64,000 nucleotides of DNA from Halomonas sp. DQ26W. Lineage in GTDB: Bacteria > Pseudomonadota > Gammaproteobacteria > Pseudomonadales > Halomonadaceae. Within the stretch, counting starts at the first letter, position 1. Every line of letters begins with the position of its first letter. Location: contig NZ_QPKI01000009.1 in assembly GCF_003339685.1 (NCBI RefSeq), forward strand, positions 52,630-116,629, given 5' to 3'. Shown in pieces: positions 1-8,646 of this stretch. A program made the position numbers and the translations under genes. A model generated the notes under the pieces. The model did not search any database. It was not told where the DNA came from and saw nothing but the letters and a program-made list of their open reading frames with translations.

Positions 1-31
1 GGGGCTGCCGGTACCTGCCGCACCGAATTGA
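1..31 (+). CDS. tgt: 3' end of queuine tRNA-ribosyltransferase (partial)
   Basis: Only the last nine codons and a TGA at 29-31 are visible, reading GLPVPAAPN. This resembles the C-terminal ending of Tgt proteins (G-x-x-VPPLN). Tgt is the gene normally found directly upstream of yajC in gammaproteobacteria. The enzyme exchanges guanine for the queuine precursor in GU(N) anticodons. The call rests on this short tail plus gene order, so it is tentative; the other frames across these bases show no better match. Confidence 0.5.
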   Translation, partial: GLPVPAAPN

Positions 32-129
32 TGATCGACCGACTGCCGTGGCCCACCGGCCCGCAGCATCGCTCGGTCAACGTTTCTCGCACGCAACCTT
101 AACTTACCCTCTCAGGAGACACGCCTCTC

Positions 130-459
130 ATGCTGGATTTCTTCATCTCTCCGGCCATGGCCCAGGACGCTGGTGGCGCCGGTGGCGGCATCGCTCAGAT
201 CGTCATGCTGGTCGGTTTCGTACTGATTTTCTATTTCCTGCTGTGGCGCCCTCAGGCCAAGCGGGCCAAGCAGCACCGTGAACTGGTCGGCGGCCTCTCC
301 AAGGGCGACGAAGTGGTCATCGGCGGTGGTCTGCTGGGCCGGATCACCAAGGTTGGCGATGATTTCATCTCCCTGGAAATCGCGGACAATACCGAGGTCA
401 ATGTACAGAAGAGCGCTGTGGCGAACGTGCTGCCCAAGGGCACCATCAAGTCCATCTGA
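130..459 (+). CDS. yajC: Sec translocon accessory subunit YajC
   Basis: 109 residues with a short N-terminal segment, one transmembrane helix at about residues 20-41 (IAQIVMLVGFVLIFYFLLW) ending in the family motif WRPQAKR, and a small cytoplasmic domain. YajC associates with SecD and SecF in the inner membrane and supports SecYEG-dependent export and membrane protein insertion. The ATG at 130 follows an AGGAGA at about 114-119. It is the first gene of the yajC-secD-secF set, about 200 bp before secD. Family and context are unambiguous. Confidence 0.95.
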   Translation: MLDFFISPAMAQDAGGAGGGIAQIVMLVGFVLIFYFLLWRPQAKRAKQHRELVGGLSKGDEVVIGGGLLGRITKVGDDFISLEIADNTEVNVQKSAVANVLPKGTIKSI

Positions 460-610
460 CTTCGACGCTCCTCGTCCTTGCCGATCGACCCTCCCCGGTC
501 GGGTAACGGCGAGGGTCGCAATCCGGCCGATGCCCCAGGCGCTCTTCGCGCCAACGGGCATACGGCCGTATTGTCGTCTCGGTAGCCGCTGTTTCAGCCA
601 GCTCTTTGCT

Positions 611-650
611 TTTTCAGCAACCCGTTTTCAGCAACCCGTTTTCAGCAACC
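611..650 (+). repeat. Tandem 14-bp repeat in the secD leader
   Basis: The unit TTTTCAGCAACCCG occurs at 611-624 and 625-638, followed by a 12-base partial copy at 639-650. It lies just before the secD start, in the yajC-secD gap. A slightly diverged trace (GTTTCAGCCAG) precedes it at about 591-601. It reads as a slipped-strand duplication near the secD ribosome-binding region. Confidence 0.85.
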
Positions 651-665
651 AAGGGCAGGGCTCGC

Positions 666-2516
666 ATGCTCAATCGTTATCCCCTGTGGAAGTATCTGCT
701 GATAGGCATTGTGCTGCTAGTAGGCCTGGTCTACTCGCTGCCCAACCTCTATCCGGAAGACCCATCGGTACAGATCAGTAGTGCCCGCGGTGATGCCACC
801 ATCAATGCTGGCCAGCTCGACAATATTCGCCAGTCGCTGGTCGACGCCGGGATCGACATCAAGAGCGTGGAGAGCGAGGACACCCGGGTCCTGATCCGCC
901 TGGACGATCCCGATGACCAACTGCGCTCCCGCGACATGATTGCCAGCATGCTCGGCGACGAGTACGTCGTGGCATTGAACCTGGCCGAAGCGACGCCCGG
1001 CTGGCTGCAGGCGCTCTCCGCCTCACCCATGACCCTGGGGCTCGACCTGCGCGGCGGCGTGCACTTCCTGCTGGAAGTGGACATGGATGCGGCACTCGAG
1101 CAGCGGCTCGAAGTGAATGCCAGCGCCATGCGCGAACAACTGCGCAGCGAACGCATCCGCTACCGCGGCACCGAGATCGAAGGCCGCACGCTGACCATCA
1201 CCTTCACCAACCAGGAAGATCGCGATACCGCCCGCCGGCTGATCGCCCGAGAGTTCCGCGACTTCGACTACGAGAGCGCCGGCGATGGACGTGGCGCCCA
1301 ACTGGTCATGACCATGACCGAGCAGGCGGTCAACGATCTCCAGGACTACGCCGTCAACCAGAACCTCACGACCCTGCGCAACCGGGTCGACGAGTTGGGT
1401 GTAGCCGAGCCCATGGTGCAGCGCCAGGGCCCCGACCGTATCGTGGTCGAGCTGCCCGGCGTGCAGGACACCGTGGCCGCCAAGCGGGTGGTGGGTGCGA
1501 CCGCCAACCTGGAATTCCGCCTCGAGGCTCACCCTGATACGCCGGACATCGAGACCCAGCCGTTCAGCTTCCGTAATGATCCCTCGCGCAACGCCGACTT
1601 GTTGCGCGACGTGATCATCACCGGCGATAGCGTCTCCAGCGCCAGCCGCAGCTTCGATGAGAACGGCCGGCCCCAGGTCAATATCAACCTGGACGGCACC
1701 GGCGGCACGCTGATGAACCGCGCCACGCGCACCAATATCGGTCGCAACATGGCTGTGCTGTTCATCGAGCACCGGACACGCGATCGCACGGTGATCGAGA
1801 ACGGCGAGGAAGTCACCGTTCGCGAGCCTTACACCGAGCGCGGCCTGATCAGCCTGGCCACCATCCAGAGCGCGCTGGGCAACAGCTTCCGCATCACCGG
1901 GCTCGACTCGCCCACTGAAGCGGCCGAGCTGGCCCTGCTGCTGCGCTCCGGCTCGCTGGCGGCACCGATCTACTTCGTGCAGGAGCGCACCATCGGCCCG
2001 AGCCTGGGTGCGGAAAACATTCAGCGCGGCGTGATGTCGGTGCAGATCGGCCTGCTGCTGGTGGTGCTGTTCATGCTGGTCCGCTACAAGGTGTTCGGCA
2101 TCTTCGCCAACGTCGCCCTGGCGCTCAACCTGACCCTGCTGATTGCCGCCATGTCGATGCTGGGTGCGACCCTTACCCTGCCCGGCATCGCCGGCATCGT
2201 GCTGACGCTGGGCATGGCAGTAGATGCCAACGTGTTGATATTCGAGCGAATACGCGAGGAGCTGCGCAGCGGGCTGTCGATTCAGCAGGCGATACACGCT
2301 GGCTACGAGCGCGCATTCACCTCGATCGTCGATGCCAACATCACTACCCTGCTGGTGGCGGTAATCCTGTTCTCGATCGGCACCGGGCCGGTCAAGGGCT
2401 TCGCGGTGACTCTGTCGCTGGGGATCATCACATCGCTGTTCACCGCCCTGCTGGTGACACGCTCGATGGTGAACCTCACCTACGGTGGCAAACCAGTCAA
2501 GAAGCTCTGGATATAA
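666..2516 (+). CDS. secD: Protein translocase subunit SecD
   Basis: 616 residues from ATG 666 (MLNRYPLWKYLL), the usual N-terminus of SecD. An upstream in-frame ATG at 606 would add residues encoded by a tandem repeat and is rejected. There is an N-terminal membrane helix, a large periplasmic domain containing the family motif LGLDLRGGVHF (about residues 123-133), and five C-terminal helices. SecD and SecF use the proton motive force to pull preproteins through SecYEG on the periplasmic side. The gene ends 9 bp before the secF ATG. Confidence 0.97.
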   Translation: MLNRYPLWKYLLIGIVLLVGLVYSLPNLYPEDPSVQISSARGDATINAGQLDNIRQSLVDAGIDIKSVESEDTRVLIRLDDPDDQLRSRDMIASMLGDEYVVALNLAEATPGWLQALSASPMTLGLDLRGGVHFLLEVDMDAALEQRLEVNASAMREQLRSERIRYRGTEIEGRTLTITFTNQEDRDTARRLIAREFRDFDYESAGDGRGAQLVMTMTEQAVNDLQDYAVNQNLTTLRNRVDELGVAEPMVQRQGPDRIVVELPGVQDTVAAKRVVGATANLEFRLEAHPDTPDIETQPFSFRNDPSRNADLLRDVIITGDSVSSASRSFDENGRPQVNINLDGTGGTLMNRATRTNIGRNMAVLFIEHRTRDRTVIENGEEVTVREPYTERGLISLATIQSALGNSFRITGLDSPTEAAELALLLRSGSLAAPIYFVQERTIGPSLGAENIQRGVMSVQIGLLLVVLFMLVRYKVFGIFANVALALNLTLLIAAMSMLGATLTLPGIAGIVLTLGMAVDANVLIFERIREELRSGLSIQQAIHAGYERAFTSIVDANITTLLVAVILFSIGTGPVKGFAVTLSLGIITSLFTALLVTRSMVNLTYGGKPVKKLWI

Positions 2517-2525
2517 GAGGTGGTA

Positions 2526-3455
2526 ATGAAAACCCTCATCAATCGACAATTCGACTTCATGGGCAAGCGCCGCATCGCCTTCGCGGTGTCGGCGGTGCTG
2601 ATCCTGGCGTCGATCGTCTCGCTGCTGTTCCAGCAGCTCAACCTGGGGCTGGATTTTACCGGCGGCACCCTGGTAGAAGTGCGCTACAGCGTGGCGCCTT
2701 CGCTCGAGGCCATCCGGCTGATCCTGGAGGATGCCGGCTTCCGCGACGTCTCGGTGCAGACCTTCGGTGCTTCCACAGAGGTACTGATCCGCCTGCAGCA
2801 GGCCTTCGACCCCGAAGTGGGCGACCGCGTCGTCAGCCTGCTGCGCGCTGAAGGCGACACCGTCGAGCTGATCCGTGCGGAGTTCGTGGGCGCTCAGGTG
2901 GGTGAGCAGCTACGTGACCGAAGCGGCCTTGGGCTGCTGGTGGCACTCGGCGTGGTGATGCTCTACGTCGCCTTCCGCTTCCAGTACAAGTTTGCCATCG
3001 GCGCCCTGTTGGCGCTGATGCACGACGTGATCATCGTGGTCGGCATTTTCTCGCTATTCCAGCTCGACTTCGACCTCACCGTGCTGGCCGCCCTGCTGGC
3101 GGTAATCGGCTACTCGCTCAACGACACCATCGTGGTCTACGACCGTATCCGCGAGACGATTCGCAAGTCGCGAATCGACGACATGCAGGCGATCTTCAAC
3201 GAAGCGATCAACCTCACCCTGTCCCGTACGCTGGCGACGTCCGGTACCACCTTGCTGGTACTGATGGCACTGCTGCTGCTGGGTGGAGACATGATCCACT
3301 ACTTCTCGATCGCACTGATCATCGGCGTCGTGGTGGGTACCTTTTCCTCCATTTATGTCGCCGCGGCGCTGCTGCTCGCGGTGAAGCTGCAGCGCGAGGA
3401 CCTGATCCCGGCCAAGAAGGAAGACCTGGAAGAAGGCGAGGAAGAGCTACCATAA
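2526..3455 (+). CDS. secF: Protein translocase subunit SecF
   Basis: 309 residues from ATG 2526, placed behind an AAGAGG at about 2515-2520 that overlaps the secD stop. A GTG at 2520 in the same frame would add two residues. It has the SecF signature: an N-terminal helix, LGLDFTGGTLVEVRY, a small periplasmic domain, five further helices, and the conserved GYSLNDTIVVYDRIRE. It partners SecD in the inner membrane. A strong hairpin follows at 3483-3511, closing the yajC-secD-secF unit. Confidence 0.96.
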   Translation: MKTLINRQFDFMGKRRIAFAVSAVLILASIVSLLFQQLNLGLDFTGGTLVEVRYSVAPSLEAIRLILEDAGFRDVSVQTFGASTEVLIRLQQAFDPEVGDRVVSLLRAEGDTVELIRAEFVGAQVGEQLRDRSGLGLLVALGVVMLYVAFRFQYKFAIGALLALMHDVIIVVGIFSLFQLDFDLTVLAALLAVIGYSLNDTIVVYDRIRETIRKSRIDDMQAIFNEAINLTLSRTLATSGTTLLVLMALLLLGGDMIHYFSIALIIGVVVGTFSSIYVAAALLLAVKLQREDLIPAKKEDLEEGEEELP

Positions 3456-3482
3456 GGCGCTTGTCCTTGGCTAGAACGAGGA

Positions 3483-3511
3483 CCGCCCCCGCAGCATCGC
3501 TGCGGGGGCGG
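3483..3511. terminator. Bidirectional hairpin between secF and suhB
   Basis: A perfect 12-bp GC-rich stem (3483-3494 with 3500-3511) and a five-base CATCG loop, followed by GTTTCGTT on the plus strand. It sits between the convergent secF and suhB genes and can serve both. Confidence 0.75.
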
Positions 3512-3533
3512 TTTCGTTGGCACCCTGAACGAC

Positions 3534-4328
3534 TCAGAAGTGCGGCTTGAGCTGCTGCACCAAAGCCTTGTAGAGGCGCGGACCGGCGGCCATGAGCCTG
3601 CCGTCGTCTTCCACCGAGGGCTGTCCGTCGGGTGTGCCCATCAGGGCGCCGGCTTCCTTGAGCAGCAGGCTGCCGACCAGGCGGTCCTGCTCCTCCAGAC
3701 CCAGCACGAAGGCGGCATCGACGCGGCCCGCGGCGAGCTCAGCCATGTCGAGAAGGCCGCTGCCGGTGGCCAACTGGAGCTGAACCAGGGGGCCGAGCTG
3801 CTGGACCAGAGTGAGGTAAGCGGGCAGATGACGGCTGCGCTGGTCGAACTCAGGCAGGCTCATGGCCAGGCTGGCGCCGGCAATGGCAGTGGTCTTGGCC
3901 ACGCGAATACGCTTGCCATTGTGCTGGGCACCGCGGCCTCGGCTACTGAGATATTCATCATCGCTGAAGGGGCATACCACCACCGCATGCTCCGGGCGGC
4001 CCTTTACCAGGCAGACCAGGGACAGGGCGAAGCCCTTGCCGGCCACACCGAGGCTGGAATAGCCATGGAAGGGCTCGATCCGCCATTCGATGTCCAGCCC
4101 TTCTCCCTCGCCGGCACGGTGGGGGGTGAAGCGGCCGGAAATACCGTGCTGCGGATAACCGCGGCTGAGCTGATGGGCGATCAGCGTCTCGGCATTGCGA
4201 GCGGTGTCCTCGAGCAGGCGATCGAGGTTGTGTTCCTCGTGAGAATTCTCGATGCGCTCACGAATGCGCAGGAACTGTTCGGCGGCACTGCGCGTGGCGC
4301 GCAATGCAAATTGGACCATCGGATGCAT
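3534..4328 (-). CDS. suhB: SuhB-family protein with degenerate active site
   Basis: 264 residues starting MHPMVQFALRATRSA, very like E. coli SuhB (MHPMLNIAVRAARKA). It sits in the usual suhB position, divergent from trmJ and next to secF. The fold is recognisable throughout (SRGYPQHGI, GRGAQHNGKRIRVA, GSGLLDMAELAAGRVDAAF, LLLKEAGA). The metal-binding motifs of inositol monophosphatases are not kept: the TEESG region reads SGRFT (about 64-68), the DPLDGTTNF motif reads EPFHGYSSL (85-93), and WDFAAG reads QDRLVG (214-219). Three of the four acidic ligands are replaced. In E. coli SuhB also acts with Nus factors in rRNA antitermination, independently of phosphatase activity. I infer that this orthologue is non-catalytic and kept for an RNA polymerase-linked role. 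Confidence 0.8.
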   Translation of the reverse strand: MHPMVQFALRATRSAAEQFLRIRERIENSHEEHNLDRLLEDTARNAETLIAHQLSRGYPQHGISGRFTPHRAGEGEGLDIEWRIEPFHGYSSLGVAGKGFALSLVCLVKGRPEHAVVVCPFSDDEYLSSRGRGAQHNGKRIRVAKTTAIAGASLAMSLPEFDQRSRHLPAYLTLVQQLGPLVQLQLATGSGLLDMAELAAGRVDAAFVLGLEEQDRLVGSLLLKEAGALMGTPDGQPSVEDDGRLMAAGPRLYKALVQQLKPHF

Positions 4329-4452
4329 GATCGGGCCTTGGAGCGTCGGTGGTGTTAAAGAACAGGCTTGTTCGAACGAAGCGTACAGGTCGAACGTATC
4401 GGCGCGAATGCTAGCAGAGTCGGCCCGACTGTGCCATCACCACAAGCGGACA

Positions 4453-4461
4453 TGGTAGACT
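4453..4461 (+). promoter_or_regulatory. Extended -10 promoter candidate for trmJ
   Basis: TGGTAGACT, an extended -10 (TGn plus TAGACT), lies about 40 bp before the trmJ ATG in the divergent suhB/trmJ gap. I see no convincing -35 at the usual distance, so this is tentative. Confidence 0.35.
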
Positions 4462-4501
4462 CTGCGCCCTCTTTTACCGTGACGCGACAGGCAGGACCAC
4501 C

Positions 4502-5290
4502 ATGCTCGACCGCATCCGCATCGTTCTGATCGGCACCAGCCACCCCGGCAATATCGGTGGCACCGCCCGCGCCATGCACAACATGGGGCTTGTCGACCTG
4601 GCCCTGGTGGCGCCGCGCTGCGAGCCACTGACCAGCGACACCATTTCCCGCGCCTCCGGGGCCGATCATATCGTGCATGGCGCCCGTACGGTCGAGACCC
4701 TGGAGCAGGCCGTTACCGACTGCACACTGGTGGTAGGCGCCAGTGCTCGTTCACGCACCCTGCCCTGGCCGATGATCACTCCCCGGGCGCTGGGGAGCCG
4801 GTTGCCCGAAGAGCTGTCCGGCTCCAAATCGCGGATCGCACTGGTATTCGGTCGCGAGGACAGCGGCCTCTCCAATGCCGAACTCCAACGCTGCCATGCT
4901 CACGTGCACATCCCGACCAACCCGGACTTCAGCTCGCTCAACCTGGCCGCGGCGGTGCAGGTGCTGGCCTACGAGTGCCGCCTGGCCTGGCTGGCTCAGC
5001 AGGAGGAAGGGGGAAGTGCCGAGATCGAGCCACACCAACCATTGGCAAGCCACGAGGAACTGGAACACTACTTCGCCCACCTGGAGCGCACGTTGATCTC
5101 CATCGGCTTCCATGACCCGGCCCTGCCCCGGCAACTAATGGCCCGGCTTCGCCGCTTCACCCTTAGGGCACGCCCCGAGCGCATGGAGCTCAACATCCTG
5201 CGTGGTATTCTCACCAGCACAGAGAAACAGGTAGCCCAGCCAGAGGGGCGACGGCACGATGTCGACGGCAGCGACACCTCGTCGTCTTGA
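4502..5290 (+). CDS. trmJ: tRNA (cytidine/uridine-32-2'-O)-methyltransferase TrmJ
   Basis: 262 residues of the SPOUT class. The N-terminus [26 protein letters not shown] is the TrmJ signature, followed by [25 protein letters not shown] and the knot segment [22 protein letters not shown]. TrmJ uses SAM to 2'-O-methylate position 32 in the anticodon loop of several tRNAs. A C-terminal extension of about 80 residues is typical. It sits divergent from suhB and upstream of cysE, as in Pseudomonas. The ATG at 4502 begins right at the conserved N-terminal motif. Confidence 0.93.
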   Translation: MLDRIRIVLIGTSHPGNIGGTARAMHNMGLVDLALVAPRCEPLTSDTISRASGADHIVHGARTVETLEQAVTDCTLVVGASARSRTLPWPMITPRALGSRLPEELSGSKSRIALVFGREDSGLSNAELQRCHAHVHIPTNPDFSSLNLAAAVQVLAYECRLAWLAQQEEGGSAEIEPHQPLASHEELEHYFAHLERTLISIGFHDPALPRQLMARLRRFTLRARPERMELNILRGILTSTEKQVAQPEGRRHDVDGSDTSSS

Positions 5291-5376
5291 AGCCGGCTCC
5301 CTACGCCCCCAATATGGTAAGTCACCCGACAGATGCCGCTACCGGCTCCGTGCAACCGCCACCCAAGGACCGCCAG

Positions 5377-6240
5377 ATGTTTCAACGCCTGCGCGAGGAC
5401 ATCAACAGCGTATTCGCCCGTGACCCGGCGGCACGCAACTTCCTGGAAGTACTGACAAACTATCCGGGGCTGCACGCCTTGCTGCTCCATCGCATGGCGC
5501 ACTGGCTATGGAAGAAGCATCTCAAGTGGCTGGCGCGCACCCTGTCGACCTTCTCGCGCTGGCTGACCGGCATCGAGATTCACCCCGGAGCCAAGATCGG
5601 CCGACGCTTCTTCATCGATCACGGCATGGGCGTGGTAATCGGCGAGACCGCCGAGGTAGGCGACGATGTCACGCTCTATCAGGGTGTCACCCTGGGCGGC
5701 ACCAGTTGGCACAAGGGCAAGCGCCACCCGACCCTGGAACAGGGCGTGATCGTCGGGGCCGGTGCCAAGATCCTCGGACCGTTCACCGTGGGTGCCGAAG
5801 CAAAGGTGGGCTCCAATGCAGTAGTGACCAAGGAGGTGCCCGCAGGCGCCACGGTGGTGGGCATCCCTGGCAAGATCGTCAAGCGCGAGGAGCCAGATGT
5901 AGCCGCGGTACTCGACATCGACCCGGCACGGCGCGAAGCGATCTGCCAGAAGTTCGGCTTTGACGCCTACGGCGTCAGCGAGGACATGCCTGACCCGGTG
6001 GCACGTTCGATCCAGGCCATGCTCGACCACATGCATGCCGTGGACGAACGCATAGAGAGGATGTGCGTCACGCTACGCAAGCTCGACGCCGGCTACCGCG
6101 ATGGAAAGTTGCCCGAACTGCGCGACGAAGATTTTGCCGAAATACTCGACGATGTCGACGCCTGCTGCGGCCCGCCAAAGCCAACACAGCGCACGCCACA
6201 GGCCGACACTAAGCACGGCCCCCAGCAGGGCAATGGTTGA
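5377..6240 (+). CDS. cysE: Serine O-acetyltransferase CysE
   Basis: 287 residues. The ATG at 5377 ([21 protein letters not shown]) is chosen because an AAGGA lies seven bases upstream (5365-5369) and homologues start here; longer in-frame starts at 5287 (TTG) and 5314 lack this support. An N-terminal helical region is followed by a left-handed hexapeptide beta-helix ([30 protein letters not shown]) with the active-site [12 protein letters not shown]. It acetylates serine with acetyl-CoA, the first committed step of cysteine synthesis, and feeds the cysteine desulfurase two genes downstream. The tail after about residue 190 is longer than in E. coli CysE. The iscR promoter overlaps its stop codon. 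Confidence 0.93.
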   Translation: MFQRLREDINSVFARDPAARNFLEVLTNYPGLHALLLHRMAHWLWKKHLKWLARTLSTFSRWLTGIEIHPGAKIGRRFFIDHGMGVVIGETAEVGDDVTLYQGVTLGGTSWHKGKRHPTLEQGVIVGAGAKILGPFTVGAEAKVGSNAVVTKEVPAGATVVGIPGKIVKREEPDVAAVLDIDPARREAICQKFGFDAYGVSEDMPDPVARSIQAMLDHMHAVDERIERMCVTLRKLDAGYRDGKLPELRDEDFAEILDDVDACCGPPKPTQRTPQADTKHGPQQGNG

Positions 6241-6266
6241 CCGCAACACTCGGGCTTTACCATAAT
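6237..6266 (+). promoter_or_regulatory. Sigma-70 promoter for iscR
   Basis: -35 TTGACC at 6237-6242 and -10 CATAAT at 6261-6266, separated by 18 bp. The -35 overlaps the cysE TGA. It gives the iscRSA-type operon its own start, about 105 bp before the iscR ATG. Confidence 0.6.
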
Positions 6267-6370
6267 GGCGCCATGACTTCCGCGGCCGCTGCACCGGCCG
6301 CGCCGCACACTGAGCGCCAGCCCCATACCAAGGCGCGGAGGTACGCTGCCATGCGTTCGACGAGCCCACC

Positions 6371-6841
6371 ATGCGTTTGACAACCAAGGGGCGCTACGCC
6401 GTCACCGCCATGCTCGACCTGGCCCTGAACAGCGATAAAGGCCCGACTTCCCTGGCCGATATCTCGCGCCGGCAGGAAATCTCGCTGCCCTACCTGGAAC
6501 AGCTCTTTGCTCGCTTGCGTCGCGCAGCACTGGTCAAGAGCGTTCGAGGACCCGGCGGTGGTTACCTGTTGGCGCTCCCGCCGGAGGATATCTCGGTGTC
6601 GAAGGTGATCGGTGCCGTCGACGAGTCGGTGGATGCCACTCGCTGCCAGGGTCTGTCGGACTGCCAGCAGGGCGATACCTGCCTGACACACCACCTGTGG
6701 TGCGACCTTTCCGAGCAGATCCGCGGCTTTCTCGACGGTATCACCCTCGGCCAGCTGGTCGAGAATGGCGATGTACGCCGTATCGCCAAGCGTCAGCGCG
6801 GCCGCCAGGATGCAGACACCATCCTGACCTCTGCGCCCTGA
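6371..6841 (+). CDS. iscR: Fe-S cluster-responsive regulator IscR
   Basis: 156 residues of the Rrf2 family: [18 protein letters not shown], a winged helix-turn-helix with [29 protein letters not shown], and the cluster-binding cysteines in the spacing C-x5-C-x5-C (about residues 92-104, followed by LTH). The [2Fe-2S] form represses isc genes in E. coli and the apo form activates suf and other promoters. It leads the iscR-iscS-iscA group from the promoter at 6237-6266. Residues and length match E. coli IscR closely. Confidence 0.95.
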   Translation: MRLTTKGRYAVTAMLDLALNSDKGPTSLADISRRQEISLPYLEQLFARLRRAALVKSVRGPGGGYLLALPPEDISVSKVIGAVDESVDATRCQGLSDCQQGDTCLTHHLWCDLSEQIRGFLDGITLGQLVENGDVRRIAKRQRGRQDADTILTSAP

Positions 6842-6890
6842 GCGCCGACGGACACCTCACCCGATCCCGTATGGAGACTCCCGCGAGCCC

Positions 6891-8039
6891 ATGAGCGACC
6901 TCGTCTACCTCGATTATGCCGCCACCACCCCGGTCGACCCCCGCGTCGCCGACGTGATGCAGCGCCATCTCACCCAAGACGGCATCTTCGCCAACCCCGC
7001 CTCGCGCAGCCATATGCTCGGCTGGCAGGCGGAGCAGGTCGTGGAGAATGCCCGCCGCCAGGTCGCCGACCTGATCGGCGCCGACCCACGCGAAATCGTC
7101 TGGACCAGCGGCGCCACCGAAGCCGACAACCTGGCTCTGATCGGCTATATGCGTGCGAACCGTAACAAGGGCAGCCACCTGGTCACCTCGATCATCGAGC
7201 ACAAGGCGGTAGTGGACACCGCCCGGGCACTGGAAACCGAAGGGTTCGAGGTAACCTGGCTGACTCCGGGGAAAGACGGGCGCGTGACCGCCGATCAGTT
7301 GCGTGACGCCATACGCCCGGACACCGTGTTGGTCTCGCTGATGGCAGTCAACAACGAGCTGGGCTGTATCCATGACCTCGCGGGGCTGGCGGAGGTGACG
7401 CATGCCGGCGGCGCCCTGTTTCATGTCGATGCCGCACAGGCGGTGGGGCGCATACCGCTCGATGTCAGCGCTCTCGGCATCGACCTGATGTCGCTCTCCG
7501 GCCACAAGGTCTACGGCCCCAAGGGCGTGGGCGTACTCTACGTCAAACGCAGCCCGGATATCCGCTTGGCGCCGCTGATTCATGGCGGTGGGCACGAGCG
7601 CGGCATGCGCTCCGGCACCCTGCCGACTCACCAGATCGTCGGCATGGGGGAAGCCTTCGCCCTGGCCGCCCAGGAAGGCGAGGTCGACCAGGCGCGCATC
7701 CTGGCACTGCGGAACCGTCTGCTTGACGGCCTGTCGGATCTGGATGGCATTCACCGCAATACGGCTATCGGCATCGCGGTTCCCAATATTCTCAACCTCG
7801 CCTTCGAGGGTGTTGACGGCGAGTCGCTGCTGATGGCGTTGCGCGATATCGCGCTTTCGACTGGCTCTGCCTGCAACTCGGCGAGTGTTGAGCCATCCTA
7901 TGTATTGAAGGGTATCGGCGTACCGCGCCCTCTCGCGCTGGCATCGCTTCGCTTCAGTTTCGGACGATTCACCACCGAAACCGATATCGACAAGGCGCTG
8001 GACGCCCTGCAACATGCTCTTCCGGGCCTGCGCCGCTAG
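6891..8039 (+). CDS. iscS: Cysteine desulfurase IscS, lacking the C-terminal tail
   Basis: 382 residues of a PLP enzyme that moves sulfur from cysteine onto its own cysteine for Fe-S assembly and tRNA thiolation. YLDYAATTPVDPRVA, the PLP lysine at K206 (SLSGHKVYGPKGVG) and the active-site cysteine C328 (STGSACNSASVEPSYVLK) all align with E. coli IscS. The protein stops at LQHALPGLRR, about 20 residues short of the 404-residue E. coli enzyme. The missing tail ([21 protein letters not shown] in E. coli) lies in the region needed to bind IscU. No iscU follows, so loss of tail and partner agree. It sits 49 bp after iscR and 36 bp before iscA. Confidence 0.93.
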   Translation: MSDLVYLDYAATTPVDPRVADVMQRHLTQDGIFANPASRSHMLGWQAEQVVENARRQVADLIGADPREIVWTSGATEADNLALIGYMRANRNKGSHLVTSIIEHKAVVDTARALETEGFEVTWLTPGKDGRVTADQLRDAIRPDTVLVSLMAVNNELGCIHDLAGLAEVTHAGGALFHVDAAQAVGRIPLDVSALGIDLMSLSGHKVYGPKGVGVLYVKRSPDIRLAPLIHGGGHERGMRSGTLPTHQIVGMGEAFALAAQEGEVDQARILALRNRLLDGLSDLDGIHRNTAIGIAVPNILNLAFEGVDGESLLMALRDIALSTGSACNSASVEPSYVLKGIGVPRPLALASLRFSFGRFTTETDIDKALDALQHALPGLRR

Positions 8040-8075
8040 GCGGCCATGCCTACCCACACAAGCAGGAGAATGAAG

Positions 8076-8402
8076 ATGTCGCACCTTTCGATCACCACCG
8101 CCGCCGCCGAGCAGATCCAACGGGTGCTCGAGGAGCGCGGCCAGGGACTGGGCCTGCGGGTCTCGGTCAAGCCCAGCGGTTGCTCGGGCTACAGCTACGT
8201 GCTTGACTTCGCCGACGAAGCGGCCAATGACGACATCGCCTTCGAGGATCATGGCGTAACCGTCTTCGTTGCCCCCGACGCGCTCGAGCTGCTCGACGGC
8301 AGCGAGGTCGACTATGTCTCGGAGGGGGTCAACCGCTTCTTCCGCTTCAACAATCCCAACGTCAAGGACCAGTGCGGCTGCGGGGAAAGTTTCACGGTGT
8401 AA
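8076..8402 (+). CDS. iscA: IscA-type A-type Fe-S carrier protein
   Basis: 108 residues from ATG 8076, behind AGGAG at 8064-8068 (spacing seven); earlier ATGs at 8046 and 8070 fit worse. It is a HesB/IscA fold with the three conserved cysteines: one in KPSGCSGYSYVL and two in the terminal CGCGESFTV. A-type carriers accept or pass clusters to apo-proteins. In Pseudomonas iscU precedes iscA and hscB, hscA, fdx and iscX follow; here the next gene is ndk. IscA is preferred over SufA because of the iscR-iscS context. Confidence 0.88.
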   Translation: MSHLSITTAAAEQIQRVLEERGQGLGLRVSVKPSGCSGYSYVLDFADEAANDDIAFEDHGVTVFVAPDALELLDGSEVDYVSEGVNRFFRFNNPNVKDQCGCGESFTV

Positions 8403-8465
8403 CACCCTCAACCACCCCCCTGCCGTAGCGGCCAAGCGAATGTTCCGCCCCCGAAGGCTGTACGA

Positions 8466-8495
8466 TTGTTCAACGCCCGCCGGGAGCGTTATACT
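8466..8495 (+). promoter_or_regulatory. Sigma-70 promoter for ndk
   Basis: -35 TTGTTC at 8466-8471 and -10 TATACT at 8490-8495 with an 18-bp spacer, in the 244-bp gap between iscA and ndk. It leaves a leader of about 145 nt. Confidence 0.55.
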
Positions 8496-8646
8496 CTGCG
8501 CCCACTGTTTATGCGTTGAATCGTCGCGCCCTGGCCTGCGACGCAGAACGCAACTTTATTCTTAGCGCCGCGCCGTGCCGGCTTCTCTGAGAGACCGGCG
8601 CAGCGTGGCGCTATCCCCATACGCACTACCAACGGAGACAGGCCCC

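Noticed and set aside
1..102. 33-codon frame ending at 102 as the end of the upstream gene
   Set aside because: It does not resemble a Tgt C-terminus, whereas the frame ending at 31 does.
1023..2549. 508-codon antisense frame over secD
   Set aside because: It is a mirror of a strongly conserved gene in GC-rich DNA, with His/Gln-rich low-complexity translation and no family motif.
6741..8435. 564-codon antisense frame over iscS and iscA
   Set aside because: Shadow of two real genes on the other strand; no motifs.
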